This document shows positions 8,281 to 17,662 of a stretch of DNA of 64,000 bases, one piece after another. Position 1 is the stretch's first letter. Every line of letters starts with the position of its first letter. The translations under genes were made by a program, and so were the position numbers. The DNA comes from Amycolatopsis pretoriensis. Its GTDB lineage: Bacteria; Actinomycetota; Actinomycetes; Mycobacteriales; Pseudonocardiaceae. The stretch lies in contig NZ_FNUJ01000001.1 of the NCBI RefSeq assembly GCF_900107925.1, forward strand, positions 124,001 through 188,000, given 5' to 3'. A model generated the notes under the pieces. It made no database searches, was not told where the DNA came from, and worked only from the letters and a program-made list of their open reading frames with translations.

Positions 8281-11200
8281 GTGCGCCCCAGATCCCGCCG
8301 TCTCCTCGCCCTCGCCGCGCTCGTCGTCGCGGCGACCGCCGGAACCGCCGTCCCGGCCCAAGCTGGGAACCCCTTCGCCGCCACCGGTCTCCGCGCGAAC
8401 CACCTCGACCGGCCGCTGGGCACGGACGACACCACCCCCGAGCTGAGCTGGCGGACCACCGCCCGCGACCAGACCGCGTACGAAGTCCAAGCCGCCACCT
8501 CGGAAGCGCGGCTGGCCCGCCCCGACCTCTGGGACACCGGCCGCGTCGCGGGCACCGCCACCGCCCTCGACTACGCCGGCCGCGCCCTCGGCAGCCGCCA
8601 GCGCGTCCACTGGCGCGTGCGGGTCTGGTCGGGGCCCGTCCCCTCCGCCTGGAGCGCCCCCGGCTGGTTCGAAACCGGCTTGACCGACCAAAAGGACTGG
8701 TCCGCCGGCTGGGTCGCGAACAGCCGGTGGCAACTCGGCGCGAAGCCCGCCCAGCCCGTCGTGGTCACCCTCCCGAGCCAGACCGCGCGGTACGTCAAGC
8801 TCGACGTCACCAAGCTCGGCCTCCCGCTGGCCGAACAACCCCTGGACAGCCAGAACCGGATGGTCACCACCGGCGACACCCGCCGGTTCCCCGACGTCAC
8901 CTACCGGCTGCAGCTGGCCGAACTGCAGGTGCGCGACTCGGCCGACCCGGGCGTGAACTTCGCCGACGGGCGCCAGAAGTACGTCACCGCTTCGGAAACC
9001 CAGACCGTGCGCAAGGAGTGGGAGCCCGGCCTGGTCGCCGACGGCCTGACCACGTCCAACCCCGAGGACGCCGGCAACGCCGGGTACCAGAGCGCCGCGC
9101 ACACCGGCCCAGACGCCGACGTCTCGCTCACCCTCGACCTCGGCGTCACGCGGACCTTCGACCAGGTCGTGCTGTACCCGCGCACCGACACGCTCACCGC
9201 CGACGGCAAGACGCCGAACTTCCCGGTCGACTACACGGTCCAGACGGCCGCCGACGGCCCGTTCACCGTCGCCAAGACCGTCACCGGCCAACCGGCGCCC
9301 GCGACCTGGCTGCCGCCCGCGCTTCCGGTGTTCGCCAAGGACTTCACGGTGCCCGGCCGCGTCGCCAGCGCCCGCCTCTACGTCAGCGGCCTCGGTGTCT
9401 ACGTGCCCAGCCTCAACGGCACCCGAGTCGGCGACGCCGTCCTCGAGCCGGGCGACAGCGACTACGCCGACCACGTCACCTACGCCGCCTACGACGTCAC
9501 CAAGCAGATCCGCGGCGGCGCCAACACGATCGGCCTCGCGGTCGGCAACGGCACCGCGGACGCGCTGCACACCTCCGGCCGCTACCGGAAGTTCGCGCGC
9601 ACGACGAGTGACCCGCAAGTCATCGCGCAGCTTGAGTTAACGCTAACAGACGGGACGACCAAGCGGATCGTCACCGACGAGAGCTGGCGCACCACACTCG
9701 GCGCCACGACGGTGTCCCAGTGGTACGGCGGCGAGGACTACGACGCCCGCCGCGAGATCCCCGGCTGGGACCGCCCCGGCGCCGACCGCCGGACGTGGTC
9801 GCCGGTGGTGCCCGCGACGAGCACGGCCAAGCTCACCGCCCGGCAGACCGAACCCGTCCGGGTCGTGGAACAGCTGCCCGGCAAGGAGATCTCGCGTCCG
9901 GCGCCCGGCGTGCGCGTCTACGACGTAGGCCGCAATATCGCCGGCCTGCCCCAGGTGACGCTCGCCGCGCCGAAGGGCACGTCCGTGCGGATCTACCCGG
10001 CGGAAGCGTTGCGGGACGGGCACGTCGACCAGTCCATCAGCAACGTCGGCGCGCCGATCTGGGACAGCTTCACGAGCAAAGGCGGGAACCAGACCTGGCA
10101 CCCAGACTTCACCTACCACGGCTTCCGCTACCTCGAAGTGGCCGGCGTCCCGGAGGACGCGCAGCTGTCGGTCACCGGCCTGCGCACCATGGCGGACAAC
10201 GACTCCGCCGGGGACTTCGACTCCTCCGACGCGACCCTCGACGGCATCCACCGGCTCACCCGCGCCGCCGTCGAGAACAACATGCAGAGCATCCTCACCG
10301 ACTGCCCGAGCCGCGAAAAGCTCGGCTGGCTCGAACAGGACCACCTCGCGTTCGACGCCCTCGCCCGCAACTACGACGTCCAGGCCTACCTCGGCAAGAT
10401 CGTCCAGGACATGGCCGACGGCCAGGAGGCGAGCGGCCTGGTGCCCAGCACCGTGCCGGACCACGTGACGCTCGCGGGCTCCTACCGCGACGACCCGAAC
10501 TGGGGCGGCGCGCTGGTCCAGGTGCCGCTCAAGGCGTACCAGGTCTACGGCGACAAGGAACCGCTCAGCCGGTTCTACCCGGCGATGCGGCGTTATCTCG
10601 CCTACCTGCAAGGACAACCGGCGCGCTGGGTCGACGGCGTCTACGACTACGGCCTCGGCGACTGGATCACCACCGAGAAGCCGGCCATGCCGAGGGCGAT
10701 CCCCAGCTCCTTCGGGGTCTGGGCGGTCGAAGACGGCCTCGCGAAGGTGGCGACGGCCCTCGGCCAGGACGCCTCGACCTACCGCGCCCAGGCCGACGCG
10801 CTGGCGAAAGCCGTGTGGGCCAAGTACTACGACGCGGCGACCGGCCTGTTCGGCGGCGGCGGTCAGGGGGCGACGGCCCTCGCGCTCGACATGGGCGCGG
10901 TGCCTGCCGACCTGCGGGCCGGCCAGATCCAGCACCTGGTCGACACGATCGAGGCCGCCGGCTGGCACCTGGTGATGGGGGAGATCTCGTTCCCGTCCGT
11001 GCTGCGGGTGCTTTCGAACGCCGGGCGCGACGACGTCGTCTACCGGATCGCCACGCAGACCACGAGCCCCAGTCTGGGGCACCAGGTGCAGGCCGGGCTG
11101 ACCGCACTCGGCGAGACCTGGGACGGCGGCAGCGGCCAGTCGCAGGACCACTTCATGCTCGGCGCCATGGACGGCTGGCTCACCACCCGCCTGACCGGCA

Positions 11201-11457
11201 TCGGCCAGGCCGCGGACTCGGCGGGCTTCCGGAAGCTGGTGATCGACCCGGCGGTCGTCGGCGAGCTGACTTCCGCTTCGGGTAGCTACGAGACCCCGAA
11301 CGGCCGCGTCAGCACGGCGTGGACCAAGTCCGACCGCGAGTACCGGCTGACCGTCACCGTCCCGCCGGGCAGCACGGCCGAAGTGCACATCGGCGACGCG
11401 GTCCACCACGTCGGCGCGGGCACCCACACCTTCCGGCAACCCGTTTCGCGCGGCTGA
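8281..11457 (+). CDS. Secreted alpha-L-rhamnosidase, GH78
   Basis: The protein has 1058 residues with an N-terminal signal peptide (VRPRSRRLLALAALVVAATA, cleavage after AQA). GTG 8281 is preceded by AGGAG at 6 bases, which decides it over longer in-frame starts. An N-terminal beta domain contains an inserted discoidin-like block (about residues 150-340) ending in SLTLDLGVTRTFDQVVLYP. Then come the bacterial rhamnosidase domain and a catalytic (alpha/alpha)6 barrel with TDCPSREKLGWLEQ near residue 675, where the Glu of REK is the likely acid. It releases terminal alpha-L-rhamnose, probably from pectin. It is the first gene of a four-gene operon, 11 bases before the next. Confidence 0.85.
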   Translation: MRPRSRRLLALAALVVAATAGTAVPAQAGNPFAATGLRANHLDRPLGTDDTTPELSWRTTARDQTAYEVQAATSEARLARPDLWDTGRVAGTATALDYAGRALGSRQRVHWRVRVWSGPVPSAWSAPGWFETGLTDQKDWSAGWVANSRWQLGAKPAQPVVVTLPSQTARYVKLDVTKLGLPLAEQPLDSQNRMVTTGDTRRFPDVTYRLQLAELQVRDSADPGVNFADGRQKYVTASETQTVRKEWEPGLVADGLTTSNPEDAGNAGYQSAAHTGPDADVSLTLDLGVTRTFDQVVLYPRTDTLTADGKTPNFPVDYTVQTAADGPFTVAKTVTGQPAPATWLPPALPVFAKDFTVPGRVASARLYVSGLGVYVPSLNGTRVGDAVLEPGDSDYADHVTYAAYDVTKQIRGGANTIGLAVGNGTADALHTSGRYRKFARTTSDPQVIAQLELTLTDGTTKRIVTDESWRTTLGATTVSQWYGGEDYDARREIPGWDRPGADRRTWSPVVPATSTAKLTARQTEPVRVVEQLPGKEISRPAPGVRVYDVGRNIAGLPQVTLAAPKGTSVRIYPAEALRDGHVDQSISNVGAPIWDSFTSKGGNQTWHPDFTYHGFRYLEVAGVPEDAQLSVTGLRTMADNDSAGDFDSSDATLDGIHRLTRAAVENNMQSILTDCPSREKLGWLEQDHLAFDALARNYDVQAYLGKIVQDMADGQEASGLVPSTVPDHVTLAGSYRDDPNWGGALVQVPLKAYQVYGDKEPLSRFYPAMRRYLAYLQGQPARWVDGVYDYGLGDWITTEKPAMPRAIPSSFGVWAVEDGLAKVATALGQDASTYRAQADALAKAVWAKYYDAATGLFGGGGQGATALALDMGAVPADLRAGQIQHLVDTIEAAGWHLVMGEISFPSVLRVLSNAGRDDVVYRIATQTTSPSLGHQVQAGLTALGETWDGGSGQSQDHFMLGAMDGWLTTRLTGIGQAADSAGFRKLVIDPAVVGELTSASGSYETPNGRVSTAWTKSDREYRLTVTVPPGSTAEVHIGDAVHHVGAGTHTFRQPVSRG

Positions 11458-11468
11458 AAGGCAATCCC

Positions 11469-14400
11469 ATGCGCAGGACACTGATGTCCCTCGTGCTCGC
11501 GGTGGTCACCGCCCTGAGCGTGAGCACCCCGGCCACCGCCGGGCACGACACGCCCGGCTTCGACCCGGCCGCGTTCGCGAACCCGCCGAAGGACAGCCTC
11601 CCGGCGATCTACTGGTACTGGAACAACACCATCACCGCGGACATCACCGACCGGCAGATGGCGGAGATGCGCGCGAAGGGCGTGTACGAGGCGGTGATCT
11701 TCCCCCTCGGCGGCGACTCGATGAAGCCGGTCTTCCTGTCCGAGGACTGGTTCACCCTCGTCGGGCACGTGCTGCGCGAGGCGCAGCGCACCGGCATGAA
11801 GATGTGGCTGTTCAACGACAACAACTTCCCGAGCGGGCGCGGCGCGAACTACGTCGTGAACGGTGGCACCCTCGGTGACCGGACCATCCCGGCGCGCCCG
11901 GACCTGCGGCTGAAAGGCCTGCTGCGGTCCACGCGGATCGTCACCGGGCCCTCGAAGCTGAAGCTCGCCGAGACCTCGGGCCTGAGCGTGGACACCGGCA
12001 AGCTCGTCGTCGACCCGGCCACCGCGCCCGGCGCCGCCCCGCTCACGCCCGGGACGGGGTGGACCGACTACACCGTGAGCGGCAAGGTCACGCTGACCGC
12101 CGGTGGCGTCCAGCTGGCGGTGCGCTCGGACGGCACCCACGGCTACCTCGTGGACGTCGACGCCAAGGGCGCGGCCAGCGTGTACAAAGTGGACGGTCCG
12201 AACCGGACGCGGCTGACCACCGGCGTCAACACGCCGGGCTTCACCCCGACCCACGTCCAGACGATCAACGTCACGGTCTCGGGGAACACGATCACCCCGA
12301 AGATCAACAACACCGTGCAGCCCGCGGCCACCGACGCGAGCTACCCGACCGGCGCCGCGGCCGTGTCGGCCGAGGGCACGCAGCGCTCGCTGTGGGACGA
12401 CCTGACCGTGACCGCGCCGGACGGCGCCAAGCTGTGGACGTCGACGTTCGACAACGCCACCGCGCTGGCGGACTTCGGGCAGACCCGGGTGAATCTCGCC
12501 GGCGTCACGGCGGCGGCCGCGCGGCCGGTGGGCACGACCGCCGCGGTGGAACTGAAGGGCGACACCTGGCAGGTGCCCGCCGGGACGTGGCAGGTCGACG
12601 TCTACGCGCAGGTCCTCCTGCGCGACGACTCCAGCGGGTACGTCCGCGGCTACCTCGACCTGCTCGACCCGAACGCGACCGACGCCTTCCTGAGCATCGC
12701 GCCCGAGGAGTACGCGCGGCGGTTCCCGTGGGCCATGGGCACGGTCGTGCCCGGCTTCTGGGACGACGAGCCCTTCATCGCGTCCGCGCAGCCCCACCCG
12801 TTCAAGCGGCTGCCTTCCTCGCCCGGGCTCGCCGACGCCGTCCGCGCGGCCGGCGGCACCCCCGGCGTCGCCTACACCGCGGCGGCCGACGGCCTCGACG
12901 CCGTCGCCGACCGGGCGGCCGGCTCGTACTGGCGAGCCGTGAACAACCTCTTCGCCACCAGCTACTACCAGCGCGAAGCCGCCTGGATGGACCGGCACGG
13001 CCTGAAGCTGATCACCAACCCGCTGCTCGACGAGCAGAGCCCGCAGCAGCGGATGAACTCCACCGGTGACCTGGCCAAGGACAACCAGTGGGCGCAGGTC
13101 CCCGGCAGCGACATGATCACCACCGACTACACCGCCGGTGAGCAGACCACGTTGGGGCGCAACGCTTCCTCGGCCGCGCACCAGAGCGGCGCGCCGCGGA
13201 CGCTGATGGAGACCTTCGGCAACGCGGGCTGGCAGGTGGCGCCGGACTACATGCACGCCACCGTCGGCGCGCTGGCCACCCGCGGGGTCAACCTCACCTT
13301 CCTGCACGCGATGTACACCGACGAAACCTCGGTGACGTTCGCGCCGCCGTTCGGCCCGCGCAGCACGTTCTGGGAGGACATGCCCGACGTCGACGCGTGG
13401 ATCGGCCGCGTGATGGAACTGGGCCGGGGCACCAGCCTCGCCCGGACGGCGCTGATCCAGCCGCAGCGGGCGGCCGAGCAGACCCGCGTTTCGGACAGCG
13501 GCCACCAGCTGGACAAGGACTTTTCCGCCACGGCGTACGCGCTGGAACGCGGGCAGGTCGACTTCGACCTGCTGAGCGACTCGTCGCTGTCCGGGGATCC
13601 GGCCGCGCGCTTCCAGGCCGCTGTGCGCGGCGGCACCCTGCAGGTCGGCCAGGCGGGCTACCGGCTCGCGGTGCTGCCGCGGACGCCGGTCCTGGATCTG
13701 GCGACCGCACGCACCCTGGCCAAGTTCGTCCGGACCGGCGGGCACCTGATCGCGGTCGGTCCGCTGCCGACGCGGGAGGCGGCCGGCCGCGACGCCGACC
13801 TGGCGCGCGAGCTGCGGACCCTGTCGGGGGCGGTCACCCTCGTCACCGACGTGAACGCGATCGCGGGCCTGGCGCAGAACGCCGGCTTCGGCGCGGCCCG
13901 GCTGCAGCCCGCGGCCGACGCCGTCCGGGTGTCCCGCACCGGCCGGGGCGCGGACACCGCGTTCCTGCTCAACAACGAAAGCGACGCCGTGGTCACCACC
14001 ACCGCGACCTTCGCGGCCGGCGGCACCCCGGAGATCTGGGACCCGCGCGCCGGCACCACGAAGGCCGCCACGGCGTACTCGGCCGGCCGGGCCACCACCG
14101 GCGTCCCGATCACGCTCCAGCCGTACGAGACCCTCGGTGTGGTGTTCCGCAAGGGCGTGCGCGACACCGCGCACCTGACCGACGGCACCCTGCCCGCCAC
14201 CTCGGTCTCGGCCGACCGGCAGGGGATGCGGGCGGCGGTGACCGCGACCGCGCCCGGCACCTACGCGCTCACCGGGCAGGCGGACGGGCGCACCTACCGC
14301 GGCACCGCGCAGGTCACCGACCCGCTGACGCCGATCGCCCTCGACGGGCCGTGGACGGTCCGGCTGGAGCAGGACGGCGCCGTCGCCACCGAACGCCCGC

Positions 14401-14750
14401 TCGGCTCGTGGACCACCTTCGCGCCGACGTTCTCGGGCAGCGCCGTCTACACGACGACGGTGACGCTCACGGCGGCCGACCTCGCCCGTCGCAAGCTCGT
14501 GCTCGACCTCGGGGAGGTGCACGACCTCGCCACCGCGACGGTGAACGGCACCGAGCTGCCGGCCGCGTTGTGGCACCCGTACACAGTGGACGCCACGAGC
14601 GCGCTGCACCCGGGTGTCAACGCGATCAGCGTCCGCGTCACCAACACCCTGGCCAACTCGCGCAACAAGATCCTGCCGTCCGGCCTGATCGGCCCGGTCG
14701 CGCTGCGCCCGCAGGCCGCACTCACCGCCCGCTTGGAGCCCACCCGATGA
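11469..14750 (+). CDS. Secreted GH106-like glycoside hydrolase with inserted carbohydrate-binding domain
   Basis: The protein has 1093 residues, with a signal peptide (MRRTLMSLVLAVVTALSVS) cleaved near ATAG. The N-terminal barrel begins IYWYWNNTITADITDRQM, with MWLFNDNNFPSGRG further on, a layout of GH106-like enzymes. Residues about 185-330 form an inserted jelly-roll that looks like a LamG/DUF1080-type module. The C-terminal 250 residues resemble a GH2-type sugar-binding jelly-roll. Expected substrates are rhamnose- or other deoxyhexose-linked side chains of pectin. Start at ATG 11469 follows gene 1 by 11 bases, and its stop overlaps the next ATG (ATGA). The exact family is less certain than for its downstream neighbour. 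Confidence 0.7.
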   Translation: MRRTLMSLVLAVVTALSVSTPATAGHDTPGFDPAAFANPPKDSLPAIYWYWNNTITADITDRQMAEMRAKGVYEAVIFPLGGDSMKPVFLSEDWFTLVGHVLREAQRTGMKMWLFNDNNFPSGRGANYVVNGGTLGDRTIPARPDLRLKGLLRSTRIVTGPSKLKLAETSGLSVDTGKLVVDPATAPGAAPLTPGTGWTDYTVSGKVTLTAGGVQLAVRSDGTHGYLVDVDAKGAASVYKVDGPNRTRLTTGVNTPGFTPTHVQTINVTVSGNTITPKINNTVQPAATDASYPTGAAAVSAEGTQRSLWDDLTVTAPDGAKLWTSTFDNATALADFGQTRVNLAGVTAAAARPVGTTAAVELKGDTWQVPAGTWQVDVYAQVLLRDDSSGYVRGYLDLLDPNATDAFLSIAPEEYARRFPWAMGTVVPGFWDDEPFIASAQPHPFKRLPSSPGLADAVRAAGGTPGVAYTAAADGLDAVADRAAGSYWRAVNNLFATSYYQREAAWMDRHGLKLITNPLLDEQSPQQRMNSTGDLAKDNQWAQVPGSDMITTDYTAGEQTTLGRNASSAAHQSGAPRTLMETFGNAGWQVAPDYMHATVGALATRGVNLTFLHAMYTDETSVTFAPPFGPRSTFWEDMPDVDAWIGRVMELGRGTSLARTALIQPQRAAEQTRVSDSGHQLDKDFSATAYALERGQVDFDLLSDSSLSGDPAARFQAAVRGGTLQVGQAGYRLAVLPRTPVLDLATARTLAKFVRTGGHLIAVGPLPTREAAGRDADLARELRTLSGAVTLVTDVNAIAGLAQNAGFGAARLQPAADAVRVSRTGRGADTAFLLNNESDAVVTTTATFAAGGTPEIWDPRAGTTKAATAYSAGRATTGVPITLQPYETLGVVFRKGVRDTAHLTDGTLPATSVSADRQGMRAAVTATAPGTYALTGQADGRTYRGTAQVTDPLTPIALDGPWTVRLEQDGAVATERPLGSWTTFAPTFSGSAVYTTTVTLTAADLARRKLVLDLGEVHDLATATVNGTELPAALWHPYTVDATSALHPGVNAISVRVTNTLANSRNKILPSGLIGPVALRPQAALTARLEPTR

Positions 14751-17662
14751 CCGTCAGCAGACGCACCGTCCTCACGATCGGCGCCGCCCTCGGTGTCGGC
14801 GCGACCCTCTCGTGGGCCCCGCCCGCCCTCGCCGCATCCGGCAAGCCGTTCGCGAAGCAGTTCGCCAAGCCGGACGCGTCGACCGCGGCGAAGTTCCGCT
14901 GGTGGTGGCCGCACGGCCTGGTCGACCTCGGCGAGATCGCCCGCGAGGTCGACCAGATCGCCGACGCCGGCTTCGGCGGGGTCGAAATCCAGGACGTCCA
15001 CCACAGCGTCCAGACCGTCCTGGACCCCGAGCACCACGGCTGGGGCACGCCCGCCTGGCTCGCCGCGGTGGAAACCGCTTTGCGGCGGGCGAAAGCGCGT
15101 GGCCTGACCGTGGATCTCGCGATGGGCCCGTGCTGGCCGACCGCGGTCCCGACCATCACGCCCGACGACGTCGCGGCGAGCAAGGAGCTGGCCCACGGCG
15201 TCGTCACGGTCACCGGCGGCTACAGCGGCCCGCCGCCGGCCGCGCTGGTGCCCGCCGAACCCGCGGTGGGGAAACAGGACCTGATCGCCGTCCAGGCCGC
15301 GTTGGTGGTCGGTTCGCCCACGGCCGCCACGGTTGTACTGGACCCGGCGTCGGTGCGCACCGTGGACGTTCACAACGGACAGATCGACTGGACCGCGCCC
15401 GAGGGCACGTGGATGCTGTTCGCGTACTGGGCCCGTGGCTCGGCGCAGCAGCCGGAAGCCGGTCCGCACACGGCACCGCTCGCCTACGTCGTGGACCACT
15501 TCGGTGCCGCGGGCACGAAAGCCGTGCTGGACGAGTGGAACTCGACGATCCTCACCCGCGCCATCCGCGGCCTGCTGAAGGACGTCGGCGGTGACCTGTT
15601 CGAGGACTCCCTGGAGATCGAGACCGACGCGACGATCTGGACGCCGGACTTCCTCACCGAGTTCCGTCGCCGGGCCGGGTACGACCTGCTGCCGTACTTG
15701 CCGGTCGTCGTGCAGCGCAAGGGGAAGTACCTGTTCGCGTTCGACTCCGACACGTCGAACCACGTGCGTGACGACTACAACCAGGTGCTTTCCGATCTCT
15801 ACCACGAGAACCACCTGCTCCCGATCCGGGACTTCGCGCACCGGCTCGGCATGACGCTGCGCGGGCAGCCCTACGGCCTGCAGACCGACGCCCTCCGCAG
15901 CGCCGCGCTGCTGGACGTGCCGGAAAGCGAGTCGCTGGGGTTCAAGAACCTCGACGACTACCGCGTGCTCGCCTCCGGCCGGGACATGGGCGGCCGCCGG
16001 CTGCTGTCGTGCGAGTCCGCGGCGTACGCGAACGGCGCGTACAACACCACCTGGGACAAGGTGCTGCAGACGATGGGCAGCGTCTTCGCGGGCGGCGTCA
16101 ACCAGGCCGTGCTGCACGGCTTCGCCTACGCCATGGCGCCCGGCGCGGAATGGCCCGGCTTCGCGGCTTTCTCGCCGTACAACGGCAACGGCATCGGGTA
16201 CGCCGAGGCGTGGGGCCCGCGCCAGCCGACGTGGGGGCACGTGCCGGACATCGCCGGCTGGTTCGCCCGCACCCAGCTCGTCCTGCGCACCGGGCGGCCG
16301 CAGGTGGACCTCGCGTTCTTACGCCAGAAGGGCTGGACGTCCACCGGCATCGGCGCGCCGTGGGCGACCAACGACGGCATCCCGGCCGGCTGGACCCACG
16401 GCTTCCTCAGCGAAGGTGTCCTCGACCTGCCGAGCGCGGTCGTCCGGCGCGGCAGGCTGGCGCCCGACGGGCCCGCCTACAAGGCGATGATCCTCGGCGG
16501 CGACCAGTTCCACGGCAGCGAGCACACGCTGTCCGTCCACGCGGCGCAGCGGCTGCTGGACTTCGCTCGCGCGGGGCTGCCGACGGTCGTCATCGGCACC
16601 TGGACCGACGTCCACGCCGAGGGGATCGCGCAGCCGGGGGAGAACGACCGGCTGCGATCGCTGGTCACCGCGTTGGTCGCGCTGCCTTCGGTGCGTGTGG
16701 TGCCGGACGCGACCGGGATCCCGGCCGCGCTCGCCTCGCTGGGTGTCACGCGCGACGTGGAGCACGACCCGTCGACCGTGATGAGCGTGCACCGGATCGA
16801 CGGTGACACCGATTACTACTACCTCTGCAACGCCCGGCACGCGGAAAACCGCAAGATCACCGCCGTCACGCAGGACGTGTGGCTGACGGCTCAGGACCGG
16901 AACGCGCAGCCGTTCGTGCTCGACGCGTGGACCGGCGAGACCTCACGATGGGGCTTGTTCTCCCGTAGTGGCGACAAGATCCGGGTTTCGGTGTCGTTGA
17001 ACCCGGGCCAGTCGGTGATCGTCGGGCTGGCCGCCGGCCGCGGTCCGCACGCGGTGTCGTCCGACGCGCCGGAGGTGCGGGACCACGACGGGAAACTGGT
17101 GGTGCGCGCTTCGGCGGCCGGCACGTACTCGACCACGTTGTCGACCGGTCGGGTCGTGCGGACCTCGGTGGCCGCTCCGCCCGCGCCGATCGCACTGTCC
17201 ACTTGGGACCTCGAAGTCGAGGACTGGCAGCCCGGGGCGACCCCGACGTCGACGCTCAAGCCGAAACGGCGGTTCTCGTTGTCCGCGTTGGCGGCTTGGC
17301 CGTCGATTCCCGGACTGGAGGACGTGTCGGGGGTGGGGCGCTACCGGACCACCGTCGACCTGGGCCGGTGGGACCGCGGGCTGGGCGCGTACCTGGAACT
17401 GGGGGAGGTGTTCGACACCTACCGCGTGTGGGTGAACGGTGCCGCGCTCCCGCCGTGCGACGTGCTCGACCCGGTGGTCGACGTCGGGCCGTGGCTCGAG
17501 CCCGGGCGCAACAGCATCGAAGTGGAAGTCGCCACCACGCTGAACAACCGGCTCCGCGTGAGCCGTCCCGCCGTGTTCGCGATCGCGGCGCGGCAGGCCT
17601 ACGGGCTGGTCGGGCCGGTGCGCCTGCTGCCCTACCGGCAGGAGGAGATCCGACGAAGGTGA
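14747..17662 (+). CDS. Tat-exported GH106 family alpha-L-rhamnosidase
   Basis: The protein has 971 residues with a Tat signal (MTVSRRTVLTIGAALGVG, then cleavage after ALA). The GH106 start pattern is clear: FRWWWPHGLVDLGEI followed by IADAGFGGVEIQDVHH. A central barrel and a C-terminal beta-sandwich (LELGEVFDTYRVWVNGAALP) follow. GH106 enzymes remove alpha-L-rhamnose, including from rhamnogalacturonan II. ATG 14747 overlaps the upstream stop, and the gene ends in a GTGA overlap with the next, so the operon is tightly coupled. It is distantly similar to the preceding enzyme, suggesting an old duplication with different linkage specificity. Confidence 0.78.
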   Translation: MTVSRRTVLTIGAALGVGATLSWAPPALAASGKPFAKQFAKPDASTAAKFRWWWPHGLVDLGEIAREVDQIADAGFGGVEIQDVHHSVQTVLDPEHHGWGTPAWLAAVETALRRAKARGLTVDLAMGPCWPTAVPTITPDDVAASKELAHGVVTVTGGYSGPPPAALVPAEPAVGKQDLIAVQAALVVGSPTAATVVLDPASVRTVDVHNGQIDWTAPEGTWMLFAYWARGSAQQPEAGPHTAPLAYVVDHFGAAGTKAVLDEWNSTILTRAIRGLLKDVGGDLFEDSLEIETDATIWTPDFLTEFRRRAGYDLLPYLPVVVQRKGKYLFAFDSDTSNHVRDDYNQVLSDLYHENHLLPIRDFAHRLGMTLRGQPYGLQTDALRSAALLDVPESESLGFKNLDDYRVLASGRDMGGRRLLSCESAAYANGAYNTTWDKVLQTMGSVFAGGVNQAVLHGFAYAMAPGAEWPGFAAFSPYNGNGIGYAEAWGPRQPTWGHVPDIAGWFARTQLVLRTGRPQVDLAFLRQKGWTSTGIGAPWATNDGIPAGWTHGFLSEGVLDLPSAVVRRGRLAPDGPAYKAMILGGDQFHGSEHTLSVHAAQRLLDFARAGLPTVVIGTWTDVHAEGIAQPGENDRLRSLVTALVALPSVRVVPDATGIPAALASLGVTRDVEHDPSTVMSVHRIDGDTDYYYLCNARHAENRKITAVTQDVWLTAQDRNAQPFVLDAWTGETSRWGLFSRSGDKIRVSVSLNPGQSVIVGLAAGRGPHAVSSDAPEVRDHDGKLVVRASAAGTYSTTLSTGRVVRTSVAAPPAPIALSTWDLEVEDWQPGATPTSTLKPKRRFSLSALAAWPSIPGLEDVSGVGRYRTTVDLGRWDRGLGAYLELGEVFDTYRVWVNGAALPPCDVLDPVVDVGPWLEPGRNSIEVEVATTLNNRLRVSRPAVFAIAARQAYGLVGPVRLLPYRQEEIRRR